Part shown: positions 8,150 through 15,928 of the stretch, one piece after another
Position numbering within the stretch: the stretch's first letter is position 1
How the letters are laid out: each line of letters opens with the position of its first letter
Assembly: GCA_020848195.1 (NCBI GenBank)
Contig: JADLAP010000099.1
Location: 1 to 40,109 of the forward strand
DNA from: Phycisphaeraceae bacterium
Lineage (GTDB): Bacteria; Planctomycetota; Phycisphaerae; Phycisphaerales; Phycisphaeraceae
Reading direction: 5' to 3'
Length of the DNA stretch: 40,109 nucleotides
Position numbers and translations under genes: made by a program
The notes under the pieces: model-generated
The model's database searches: none
Seen by the model: only the letters and a program-made list of their open reading frames with translations
What the model was told of the DNA's origin: nothing

Positions 8150-9487
8150 TCACCGGATTCCGGCGGCACGGTTTTCGGCGTCGCTCTTGATGCGGTCTTC
8201 CTCGCGCGTGCGCTGGATCGACGGGTCGCGGTTCATCTCAAGATAAAGCTGGCCGGGGGAAACGTAGAACGTCTCGACCTGTTTGGAGCCAAGGATTTCC
8301 TCGCGCGTGCCCTGCCAGAGCCGGCTCTCGACGATGCGCGGATTCTTGCGGTATTCATCGAGCAGTTTGCCGAAACGATCGGCCTCGGCCCTGACCTGCT
8401 CGACCACCGACGTGCGGTAGCTCTTGGCGCTGTTGGCGACTTCCGCGACCTTGCCGCCGACGATCCGGTCGTCGATCTTCAGGTCGGTGAAGGTCGCGTT
8501 GATCTGCGCATCGATGGCCACAAGCTTCGCCGCGTCCATCGTGCCGTCTTCCGAGGTTTTCTCGTACCGCTCGATGACCTTGAGCAGGGCGTCGTGCGAT
8601 TCGCCGGCGGTTTCGCCGAGGATGCGGGCCCGTTCCTGCTGGGCGGCCTCGATGAGCTGGCCCTTCTCGCTCTCGGCGTTGAGCACGGCCTGGAAAGCGT
8701 CCCGCGTCGCCAGCGGCACGGTGTGGTGCGTCATGGACATGGTTTCAATGCGGATGCCCGCCTTGAGCTGCGCCAGCGAGGCGGCGGCGATGCCCTTGGC
8801 CGTCTGCTCGTTGGTGATGCCCTTGAGCAGTTCGTCGGAGGTCAGTCTCGCCACGGCATGCACGATCGCCTGCTCCGAGGTCCGCTGCACCAGCAGGTCC
8901 GCGTCCTGCGGCGTGCCGAGGCTGGCGATGAACGCCTTGGGGTCGTCGATGCGGTAGGTCACGCTCCACTGCGTATGCACGATGTTGGCGTCGGCGGTCA
9001 GCAGCGAGCCGTCCTTTTCCGGATTCAATGGCCCCGGCTGGCCCTGCATCACGTCCAGCGTCTGGCCCGTGGGGGTTCTCTGGGTCTGGAACCAGAAGCC
9101 GTCGTTGATCGTCACCGTGCGGATCGACGTGGGGATGCGGATGACCTGTTCGATGGGATAAGGCAGCGCGAAGTAGGGGCCGCCGGCGGGAAGGACTTCC
9201 CCGACGATCTTGCCGAACCGAAGCCGCACCGCGTTTTCCTGCGTCTTCACGCTGAACACGTTGCTGACCAGGTACAGCACCACCAGCACGAGCATGACGA
9301 CCTTCAGGACGGTGAAGCTGACGCGAAGGGCGTCGGCCAGCGCCTGCTGCGCCGGATCGATCAGCGTTTCGACCTCGGCCTGATCGTGGTCGTGATCGTG
9401 ATCGTGGTGTTCGTGATGGTGCTCGAATGGGTTTCGCATCTCGGCCATGGCTGGTGACGCCTTGTCGTTGCGGAAATCAGGGGACAT
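8150..9487 (-). CDS. hflK: HflK-like SPFH (band 7) membrane protein
   Basis: The product is 445 residues. The N-terminus carries a His/Asp-rich run (FEHHHEHHDHDHDHDQ, ~21-36) that could bind metal. One membrane helix follows (~58-80, LKVVMLVLVVLYLVSNVF), then a band-7 domain starting SVKTQENAVRLRFGKI and a long coiled-coil region (~270-400). This is the HflK layout. HflK and HflC homologues form large cage-like assemblies around membrane proteases in proteobacteria; here no ftsH is present and the downstream neighbours encode an ABC transporter. It lies 30 bases after the HflC-like gene. An alternative start at 9448 (MAEMRNP) has a better-placed AAGG upstream. The assignment is by family; a conserved role with FtsH is not assumed. 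Confidence 0.85.
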   Translation of the reverse strand: MSPDFRNDKASPAMAEMRNPFEHHHEHHDHDHDHDQAEVETLIDPAQQALADALRVSFTVLKVVMLVLVVLYLVSNVFSVKTQENAVRLRFGKIVGEVLPAGGPYFALPYPIEQVIRIPTSIRTVTINDGFWFQTQRTPTGQTLDVMQGQPGPLNPEKDGSLLTADANIVHTQWSVTYRIDDPKAFIASLGTPQDADLLVQRTSEQAIVHAVARLTSDELLKGITNEQTAKGIAAASLAQLKAGIRIETMSMTHHTVPLATRDAFQAVLNAESEKGQLIEAAQQERARILGETAGESHDALLKVIERYEKTSEDGTMDAAKLVAIDAQINATFTDLKIDDRIVGGKVAEVANSAKSYRTSVVEQVRAEADRFGKLLDEYRKNPRIVESRLWQGTREEILGSKQVETFYVSPGQLYLEMNRDPSIQRTREEDRIKSDAENRAAGIR

Positions 9488-9517
9488 CGGATCAGGTTCA
9501 GCGCGACGGACGACGGA

Positions 9518-10420
9518 TCATTTGCCCTTGGTGGTCAGGGCTTCGGTGCGGAATCGCTCGATCACGTCGAAGTTCCTGGCGTCGAGCACGAAGGTGGAGT
9601 TCTTGGAAAGCATCTTCTGCAGGGCTTCCATTTCCCGCAGGAAGATGGCGAAGTTCTCGTCGGCGGCGAACTTGCTGTAGTGCTGGGCCGCTTCCTGATC
9701 GCCCTTGGCGCGGACGGCCTGGGCGTATCGCTCGGCGAACGCCATGATCCGGTCCGAAGCGCTGCGGGCTTCCGCCTTGATCGCCGCCGCCTGCGCCTGG
9801 CCTTCCTGCTTGGCGTTCTCCGCCATGCGCTCACGCGTCTTGCGCATCGTCGTGAACACGCTCTCCGTCGTCTTCTCCGGCAGCACCAGCCGGCGAAGGC
9901 CCACTTCGTCCACCGTGATCCCGTAGCCCGAAGCGTCCACCCGCGACTGCAGAAGCTCCCGGGCTTCCTTCTCGATCGCGTCGAGCTTCAGTTTCTTCGG
10001 ATCGCTGTTGACGAGCTGATCGAACGTGTACTTGCTGATGATGCCGCGCGTGTCGCGCAGCAGCGGCGACAGATGCCGCGGCGCGTTGTCGATCTGGTCC
10101 AGACGGGTGAAGAACGCCAGCGGATCGGTGACGCGCCACGCGACGTACATCCGGACGATGACCGCCTTCTCGTCGGCGGTCTGCTGTTCCTCCAACTGGT
10201 CCTCCAGCACCTGCACGCGGTTGCTGTACTTGGTCACCGCCTGGATGGGCCACGGCAGACGCCACTCGATGCCCGGCTTGGTGATGATCGCGTTGGGACC
10301 GGCATGGTTGAACGTCGTGACCACCGCCACCTCGTCGTACCTCACCTGGAAGGCGAACATGTACGCCACGAGGAACAGGACCACGATCGCGCCGACAAAC
10401 AAGGTGAACTGGTTCTTCAT
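9518..10420 (-). CDS. hflC: HflC-like SPFH (band 7) membrane protein
   Basis: The product is 300 residues with a single N-terminal helix (~6-25, FTLFVGAIVVLFLVAYMFAF) followed directly by a band-7 domain (VRYDEVAVVTTF, PGIEWRLPWPIQ) and a charged coiled coil (~175-270, including MRKTRERMAENAKQEGQAQ and ATLAEARS-like runs). Length and layout fit HflC, the usual partner of HflK, which is encoded 30 bases downstream. The third SPFH gene lies 78 bases upstream on the same strand, so the three proteins may co-assemble. The membrane-bound complex is expected to face the periplasm in the HflKC model. The partner protease or transporter is inferred only from neighbours. Confidence 0.88.
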   Translation of the reverse strand: MKNQFTLFVGAIVVLFLVAYMFAFQVRYDEVAVVTTFNHAGPNAIITKPGIEWRLPWPIQAVTKYSNRVQVLEDQLEEQQTADEKAVIVRMYVAWRVTDPLAFFTRLDQIDNAPRHLSPLLRDTRGIISKYTFDQLVNSDPKKLKLDAIEKEARELLQSRVDASGYGITVDEVGLRRLVLPEKTTESVFTTMRKTRERMAENAKQEGQAQAAAIKAEARSASDRIMAFAERYAQAVRAKGDQEAAQHYSKFAADENFAIFLREMEALQKMLSKNSTFVLDARNFDVIERFRTEALTTKGK

Positions 10421-10498
10421 AGCAGGTGCTCTGGGAAAAAAGTCCGAATGTCCAAATCCGTATGACGAAGGTTCAAGACCAGGCGACGTGCCGCCGGA

Positions 10499-12616
10499 TC
10501 ACTTGGTGGGACTGAGAATGTTCTCCAGCGAACTGGAGGCGTCCTTGAAATCGAACCGCATCAGCGGCGGCGTGGCGCTCTCCGCGGCCATGATGATCTT
10601 CCGCCGTCCCGCCAGCCCGTTGGCCAGCGTGTCCAGGTACAGACGGCGACGGTAGTACTCCGGCGCCTGCTGGTACGCGGACAACTCGGCGGCGAAACGG
10701 TCGGCCTTCGCCCACTCCGTGATCGCCCGGCTCCAGCGGTACGCCAACGCCTCGTCGGCGATCCGCGCGATCTCGCCCTTGGCTGTCAGCATCAACTCGG
10801 TGATCGCGTGGTTCTGCTGGTCCACCTCCGCCTTCGCCGCCTCCAGCGCCTGGGCGTCCACCGGCTTGGCGGCGGTCAGCGTCTCCACCTTCAGCTTGCC
10901 GGCCTGCAACGCGCGGATCGCCGCGTCGATCTCCCGGCCCTGTTCCAGCGAACCGGCCGACTTCGCCAGCGTCTTGATCGCCTCGCCCTGCGCGTCCTGG
11001 ATCGCCGCTTCCTTGTCGTGGATCGCGTTGATCACCGCATGGAACGAGTCCGCCACTTCACCCGTCGGCGGATGGATGCTCGTCACCGTCACCGTCACAA
11101 TGTCCAGGCCCATGCCCTTGCTCTGGCCCGCGGAGCCGACCACGTTGTCCACGTCCTCCTGAATCTGCCGGTGAAGTTCCTCGCCCGCCTTGACGCGGCC
11201 CTGAGTCAGCAGGAAGTCGATGTCATGGCAGGCGAAGTAGAGGTTGATGCGACGCTCGGCGAGGTTGCGGATCAGCGCCACCGGATTGTCGGCGCTGCGG
11301 ACGAACTGCAGCAGCCCACCGGGACGGGAGCGGTACTTGACCAGAATTTCCGCGGGAACCAGGCCCACGCCCGCGCCGCTGGATTCCGACTGGTCCTTGA
11401 TCAGTTCGCGGACCCAAGGCGTCGGCGCGGTGACCAGCGATTCCTCCTTGCCCTCGGCGTGCTGGTTCGTCCAGAGAATAGCCGTGTCAGGCGATTCCTT
11501 GGTCTTCACCGATCCGCAGTAAATCTGCTGAATCCGGCCGACGTTGTATTTGACCAGCCGTCCCATCGGCCAGGGATATTTCACGTGCAGGCCAGGCCCG
11601 ACCACCCGGTCGATCGCGCCGAACTTCGTGATGACCGCTTCCTGATACGGCGCGACAATCACCACGCAACTGACCAGCAGCAGCAGGAGCAGCGCCATGG
11701 CGAACAGCGGCGTGATCGCCTTGCCGAGCAACTGGTAGAACCAGCTTCGGGAAATTTCGAAGCCGAACTGATAGTTGATGGCGTCGTTGATGATGGCGGC
11801 CATGGACTCGGGCGCGGTGAAGAGGCCGAGGACGCGGGAGTCGAAGGCGGGCCGGGCGATTTCGCCGGGCTTGCGTGGCCGGTACGCCGAGAGCAGGCCG
11901 GTCAGGAGGATTTCCACGCCGACCAGGGCCATCAGCGCGGGGATGATCTGCGCCAGGGCAGCCATGAACGCGCGGTTGCCGAAGGCGACGTCGAGCACGG
12001 CGGCGATGGTGATCAGCAGGGCGACGACGAAGTTGCCCATCAGGTAGCTGGCGCCGCCGCGGAGCTGGATCCACTCGCGGACGCCGGTCATGCCCGCGAC
12101 GTAGCGTGCGATGATGAAGGCGACGAAGCCCACGCCGGCGGCGAGGAACATCAGCACCATCGGATTCGTGCCGGAGCCGAGGCTGTGCAGGACGGCGCCC
12201 GGTTCCATCGACCCGCGGTTGCGGTAGAGCATGGTCAGACCGACCGCCAGAAGATAGGCGGCAACGAGGAAGCTGACGATGCCCAAGCCGTATTGTTCGA
12301 GCTTCTGCAGGCGACGGCGCGCCAGTTGCAGGTCGTCGGCGTGTTCCTGGAAGATGGCGGCGGCCTGCTGGTCGCGGCGGAGCAGTTGCTCGGCTTCGAG
12401 CGCTTCGACGCGTTCGATCTTGCGCTGGTTGTAGAGCAGGAAGAGGACGACCCAGATGGGCAGTCCGCCGAAGGCGTGCCAGGCGGCCTGATACAAGGCT
12501 TCACCCTGAGCCCAGAGGCCCAGCAGCGCTAGCGCGATGCCCAGGATGATCTGAACGACCAGGCCGATCAAGGCGGCACTGGCGGCGCGACGGTAAGTCT
12601 GTTGATCGTGTGGCAT
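10499..12616 (-). CDS. Polytopic SPFH (band 7) protein with about seven membrane helices
   Basis: The product is 705 residues from ATG 12616 (MPHDQQTYRRAAS); an upstream in-frame extension to 12871 has no coding look and crosses into the divergent promoter region. Six hydrophobic segments fill residues ~12-250, with a charged coiled coil (RKIERVEALEAEQLLRRDQQ) between the second and third. A seventh (~315-340, ITPLFAMALLLLLLVSCVVI) leads into the band-7 domain (APYQEAVITKFGAI, GPGLHVKYPWPMGR) and a long coiled coil (~560-670). Ordinary HflK has one helix, so the added membrane domain is unusual. It is first in the operon that also encodes HflC- and HflK-like proteins and an ABC transporter. 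It probably forms the third subunit of that assembly (inference). Confidence 0.82.
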   Translation of the reverse strand: MPHDQQTYRRAASAALIGLVVQIILGIALALLGLWAQGEALYQAAWHAFGGLPIWVVLFLLYNQRKIERVEALEAEQLLRRDQQAAAIFQEHADDLQLARRRLQKLEQYGLGIVSFLVAAYLLAVGLTMLYRNRGSMEPGAVLHSLGSGTNPMVLMFLAAGVGFVAFIIARYVAGMTGVREWIQLRGGASYLMGNFVVALLITIAAVLDVAFGNRAFMAALAQIIPALMALVGVEILLTGLLSAYRPRKPGEIARPAFDSRVLGLFTAPESMAAIINDAINYQFGFEISRSWFYQLLGKAITPLFAMALLLLLLVSCVVIVAPYQEAVITKFGAIDRVVGPGLHVKYPWPMGRLVKYNVGRIQQIYCGSVKTKESPDTAILWTNQHAEGKEESLVTAPTPWVRELIKDQSESSGAGVGLVPAEILVKYRSRPGGLLQFVRSADNPVALIRNLAERRINLYFACHDIDFLLTQGRVKAGEELHRQIQEDVDNVVGSAGQSKGMGLDIVTVTVTSIHPPTGEVADSFHAVINAIHDKEAAIQDAQGEAIKTLAKSAGSLEQGREIDAAIRALQAGKLKVETLTAAKPVDAQALEAAKAEVDQQNHAITELMLTAKGEIARIADEALAYRWSRAITEWAKADRFAAELSAYQQAPEYYRRRLYLDTLANGLAGRRKIIMAAESATPPLMRFDFKDASSSLENILSPTK

Positions 12617-12859
12617 GAGCTGGGCCAAACTCCCAAGGGAACAAGTCCAGACACTTTCCCCGCAGTGCCCCCGAAGCCCCCGCGATGCTAATACTTCGAG
12701 CGCCGACCCCGATTGGTTCGCCGTCGGAAGAAAAAACATCGTGGTCTTGCATCGCGCGCTGAACCCGCATTTCGCGCAAACCTTTTCATGCCCGCCAACG
12801 TACAAGAGGTAGCCACGGGATGACCCGTGCCGCGCGCCGCACCAGGAGCCTGCCCGCGA
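12617..12859. other. Divergent intergenic region between the SPFH/ABC operon and an ABC-2-type permease gene
   Basis: These 243 bases separate two gene sets read in opposite directions, so both promoters should lie here. I see no convincing sigma-70 boxes with good spacing. The only clear signal is AGGAG at 12844-12848, the ribosome site of the rightward gene. No palindromic repeat was found in it, unlike most other gaps of this window. Confidence 0.5.
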
Positions 12860-13825
12860 ATGTTCACTCAAGTCTTTACCATAGCACGAAATACATTCAC
12901 CGAAAGCATCCGCCAGCCCATTTTCATCGTCCTCACGATGGTCGGCACGCTGGGGATGATCCTCAATCCCTCGCTCGCGGCCTACACGTTGGATGATGAC
13001 AATAAGTTCATGGTGGATATCGGCTTATCCACGCTTTTTCTCATCGGTGTCTTCCTCGCCTCCCTGACCGCCACCAGCGTGCTCTCCTCCGAAATCGACA
13101 ACAAGACCGTGCTCACCGTCGTGAGCAAGCCCGTCGCCCGGCCTTTGTTCGTGTTCGGTAAATTCCTCGGCGTGCTCGCCGCCATCGCGCTGTCCTTCTG
13201 GTCCATTACCGTGGTGTTCCTGCTGACCGTCCGCCACGGCGTCATGCAGACCGCCTCGGACAAGTTCGACTTGCCGGTGATCGTTTTCGGCTACGGTCTG
13301 GGCTTCACCGCGCTGCTGATCTCCACCTTGGGCAACTACTTCTACCGCTGGGTCTTCAACAGCACCTACATGATCGCCCACGGCTCGCTGATGACCCTCG
13401 CCATCGTGCTGGTGCTTTTCGTCAGCAAACAGTGGCACTTCCAGCTTCCCATTGCCGACCTGCGTCCGCAGTTGCTCATGGGGCTGCTGATGGTCTTCAT
13501 GGGCGTGGCGATCCTGACCGCCATCGCGTTGGCGGTCTCCACCCGGCTGGGCCAGGTCATGACGCTGCTGATCTGCTGCAGTCTGTTCTTCCTGGGTCTG
13601 GGTTCGCAGTCGATCTTCGGCCGGTACGCCAACGATTCCTTCATCGCCCGCGTCCTGTACGTCATGACGCCGAACCTGCAGATCCTCTGGCCCGCCGACG
13701 CCCTGACGCAGGGCCACAATCTGACGCTGGGCTACCTCGGCCTCACCGCCGTTTACGTCGTGCTGATGATCACCGCCATCCTTGGTCTGGCGGTGGCGCT
13801 CTTCCAGAACCGCGAAGTCGGTTGA
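12860..13825 (+). CDS. ABC-2-type transporter permease subunit
   Basis: The product is 321 residues from ATG 12860, preceded by AGGAG at a spacing of 11; the frame extends 11 codons further upstream without a ribosome site. The protein opens with FTQVFTIARNTFTESIRQP, the usual entry helix of ABC-2 permeases, and contains about six membrane segments. EIDNKTVLTVVSKPVARP matches the cytoplasmic coupling segment seen in NosY-like permeases. No ATPase gene is adjacent on this strand; the nearest is the ATP-binding gene in the divergent operon (6848-8122). It may share that ATPase or use one encoded elsewhere. The substrate is unknown. Confidence 0.82.
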   Translation: MFTQVFTIARNTFTESIRQPIFIVLTMVGTLGMILNPSLAAYTLDDDNKFMVDIGLSTLFLIGVFLASLTATSVLSSEIDNKTVLTVVSKPVARPLFVFGKFLGVLAAIALSFWSITVVFLLTVRHGVMQTASDKFDLPVIVFGYGLGFTALLISTLGNYFYRWVFNSTYMIAHGSLMTLAIVLVLFVSKQWHFQLPIADLRPQLLMGLLMVFMGVAILTAIALAVSTRLGQVMTLLICCSLFFLGLGSQSIFGRYANDSFIARVLYVMTPNLQILWPADALTQGHNLTLGYLGLTAVYVVLMITAILGLAVALFQNREVG

Positions 13826-13835
13826 TCGGCACAAG

Positions 13836-13911
13836 GACCGAATGACCAGGCCCGGATGACGAATGACGTCAAACGCGGCATTTTTCGTCATCCTGGTTTG
13901 GACATTCGGTC
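13836..13911. repeat. Inverted repeat, 27-bp arms (gaccgaatg family)
   Basis: Arms at 13836-13862 and 13885-13911 are reverse complements at 23 of 27 positions. They share the word gaccgaatg and the core ggatgacga. Related words recur at 24487-24621, near 15826 and near 29585, so this is a dispersed family. Lying 10 bases after a stop codon, it may double as a terminator for the permease gene. Confidence 0.7.
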
Positions 13912-13932
13912 ATTTGCCAAGGAGATGGATCG

Positions 13933-14889
13933 ATGGGTCAACCGATCATCGTCAGCGCGTTCGCAACACCGATGCCGCCGGCGCCGGCGAAAGTGGACGA
14001 CGCCGCGGTGGATCAGATGATCGACCTCTGGCGCCAGCGGCTCGCCGCCGTGCTGCCCGATCGGCCGGACCTGATCCTGTTGCCGGAGGTCTGCGACCTG
14101 TTCGATTTCCCCGCTCACGATCCTTCCCTGGCGACGGCCTTCTGTCAGCTCCGCGGCGACCGCGTGCTGACCATGCTGCAGGACACCGCCGCCCGGCATC
14201 AGTGCCACATCGGCTACTGCACCAACTGGCAATTGCCCGACGGCTCGTGGCGCAATCGTCTGCACCTGATCGGCCGGCGGGGCGACATCCTCGGCCATTA
14301 CGACAAAGCCCATCCCACCGAAGGCGAGTTGGACCAGGGCATCATCCCCGGTCCCGCCGCGCCTGCGCTGATCGAATGCGACTTCGGCAAGGTCGCCGGC
14401 GTCATCTGCTTCGACCTCAATTTCGCCCGCCTGCGTCAGCACTACGCTCGCCTGAGGCCCGACCTGATCCTCTTCTCCAGCGTTTACCACGGCAGCATCG
14501 CCCAGAACTGGTGGGCCTATGAATGTCGCTGTCATCTACTCTGCGCCCAGAGCGGCTATGGCCGGACTCCGGCGCAACTGGTTTCACCCACCGGCGAATG
14601 GCTCGCTGCTTCCACCAACTACTTCCCCCACGTCACCGCGGCGGTCAATCTCGACTGCGCCCTGGTGCATCTGGATTTCCACTGGGAGACGCTGAACCGG
14701 ATGAAACAAGAGCTTGGCCGCGAGGTGGACATCCACGACCCCGGCCGGCTCGGCAGCGTGCTGGTCACCCGTTGCTCACCACAAGGCCGCGTCGGCGAAC
14801 TGCTGACGCACTACGGCCTGACGACGCTGGACGATTACCTCGCCCGCGCCCAGCAACGGCAGGATGCGGTGCGCGTCCATCCGGAATAA
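13933..14889 (+). CDS. Carbon-nitrogen hydrolase (nitrilase superfamily)
   Basis: The product is 318 residues, starting at an ATG with AGGAG 10 bases before it. The nitrilase catalytic triad is complete: Glu52 in LILLPEVCD, Lys125 in HYDKAHPTEGE and Cys159 in GVICFDLNF. The HYDK and CFDLNF contexts are those of the amidase/carbamoylase branches rather than true nitrilases. The enzyme is expected to cleave a C-N bond of an amide or carbamoyl compound in the cytoplasm through a cysteine acyl intermediate; the substrate is not readable from sequence. No signal peptide. It stands alone between two repeat-bearing gaps, and the following gene starts 75 bases later on the same strand. Confidence 0.9.
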   Translation: MGQPIIVSAFATPMPPAPAKVDDAAVDQMIDLWRQRLAAVLPDRPDLILLPEVCDLFDFPAHDPSLATAFCQLRGDRVLTMLQDTAARHQCHIGYCTNWQLPDGSWRNRLHLIGRRGDILGHYDKAHPTEGELDQGIIPGPAAPALIECDFGKVAGVICFDLNFARLRQHYARLRPDLILFSSVYHGSIAQNWWAYECRCHLLCAQSGYGRTPAQLVSPTGEWLAASTNYFPHVTAAVNLDCALVHLDFHWETLNRMKQELGREVDIHDPGRLGSVLVTRCSPQGRVGELLTHYGLTTLDDYLARAQQRQDAVRVHPE

Positions 14890-14963
14890 CTCGCTTTTCC
14901 ACGACCCTTCATTTCCCCGCAGCCGGCGGCGGCTAAAATCCAGCCCCGCCCGGAGACTGCACC

Positions 14964-15689
14964 ATGGAACGTCCATCCCACGCCCAGACCGCGCCTGACA
15001 TCACCGAACGCGGCGGTCCACGCGACGGCCAGCCCCAACGCATGGATCGCCGCCTCTTCATGCAACTGCTGGTCTACGGCGACTGTCCCGACACCCTGTC
15101 CACCGCGCAGGTGCTCGAACAGGCCGGCGTGCAGGGGGCCATGTACGAAGACCTGCACGATCCCGCCGGCATCGGCGTGCTGATCATGCACGAGCAGCCG
15201 GATTACTTCGTCACCCGCATCCGCAAGCTGCTGAGCGAAGAGCCGTTCGCCTCCATGACGCTCAAGCCGCGGTACACGCTGTTCGGCCGGACGTATTCCA
15301 TGGGCTACGAGCCGGACCTGGAGGACGCCCTGTTCGGCCGGCCCCGCCGCACGGCACTCAATCCCCAGTGGCCCTGGACCGTCTGGTATCCCCTGCGACG
15401 TTGCGGTTCATTCATGACGCTGGCTGAGGAAGTCAAACGCGACATCCTCATGGAGCACGGCGCCATCGGCCGGGCCTTCGGCGAAGCCAACTTCGCCCAC
15501 GACATCCGTCTGGCGTGCCACGGCCTGGACACCAACGACAACGACTTCATCGTCGGCCTCGTCGGACCCGAACTCTACCCCCTCTCCGCCATCGTTCAGA
15601 CCATGCGCCGCACCAAGCAGACCTCGCAGTACATCGAACACATGGGCCCGTTCTTCATCGGCCGCGCGGCGTGGCAGAGCAGGCTGTGA
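14964..15689 (+). CDS. Chlorite dismutase family protein (HemQ-like haem protein)
   Basis: The product is 241 residues. The first ~30 residues are a polar extension, then MDRRLFMQLLVYGDC begins the fold. Family hallmarks are WTVWYPLRR, the EHGAIGRAFG segment, HDIRLACHGLDTNDNDF, the ELYPLSAIVQTMRRT helix and QYIEHMGPFFIGRA. Members are dimeric alpha-beta barrels that bind haem, or make it (coproheme decarboxylase HemQ/ChdC), with a His ligand; His179 and His186 are candidates but I cannot decide between them. The Arg typical of true chlorite-degrading enzymes is not confidently placed, so chlorite degradation is not claimed. A later start at Met28 (MDRRLFM) is possible. No haem-synthesis gene is adjacent. 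Confidence 0.85.
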   Translation: MERPSHAQTAPDITERGGPRDGQPQRMDRRLFMQLLVYGDCPDTLSTAQVLEQAGVQGAMYEDLHDPAGIGVLIMHEQPDYFVTRIRKLLSEEPFASMTLKPRYTLFGRTYSMGYEPDLEDALFGRPRRTALNPQWPWTVWYPLRRCGSFMTLAEEVKRDILMEHGAIGRAFGEANFAHDIRLACHGLDTNDNDFIVGLVGPELYPLSAIVQTMRRTKQTSQYIEHMGPFFIGRAAWQSRL

Positions 15690-15717
15690 TGCGCAATGTC
15701 TGAAGAACGAGCAACAA

Positions 15718-15798
15718 GACGCGCGGGCAGTTTGCCCGCGGCTACAAACGGGTGATGTTCGGCCTCGTTCGTAGCCGCGGGCAAACTGCCCGCGCGTC
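15718..15798. repeat. Perfect 28-bp inverted repeat (REP-like, gcgggcagtttgcccgc family)
   Basis: Arms at 15718-15745 and 15771-15798 are exact reverse complements, separated by 25 bases; each arm itself contains the palindrome gcgggcagtttgcccgc. Single related copies lie at 24569-24590, 26121-26148 and 29527-29553. The pairing of two arms resembles a BIME. It sits between the stop of the chlorite-dismutase-family gene and the helicase gene. Confidence 0.85.
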
Positions 15799-15928
15799 CG
15801 GCGCGTTCGGCTGTTCATGGTCATTCGGTCATTTATCTTTTCGCCCATTGGCGATTGGGCGATGGTCGGGTATGCTGAATGATTCGCGGTTGTCGGGAAT
15901 GGACCCTGGCCGCGACGGAGATGAGGGG

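Noticed and set aside
5710-9457. Long plus-strand open frames opposite the ABC and SPFH genes
   Set aside because: They are Asp/Gly/Val/Arg-rich shadows without motifs; the minus strand carries clear families.
15752-15928. Extension of the helicase start
   Set aside because: It begins inside an inverted repeat; ATG 15929 has a well-placed GGAG.
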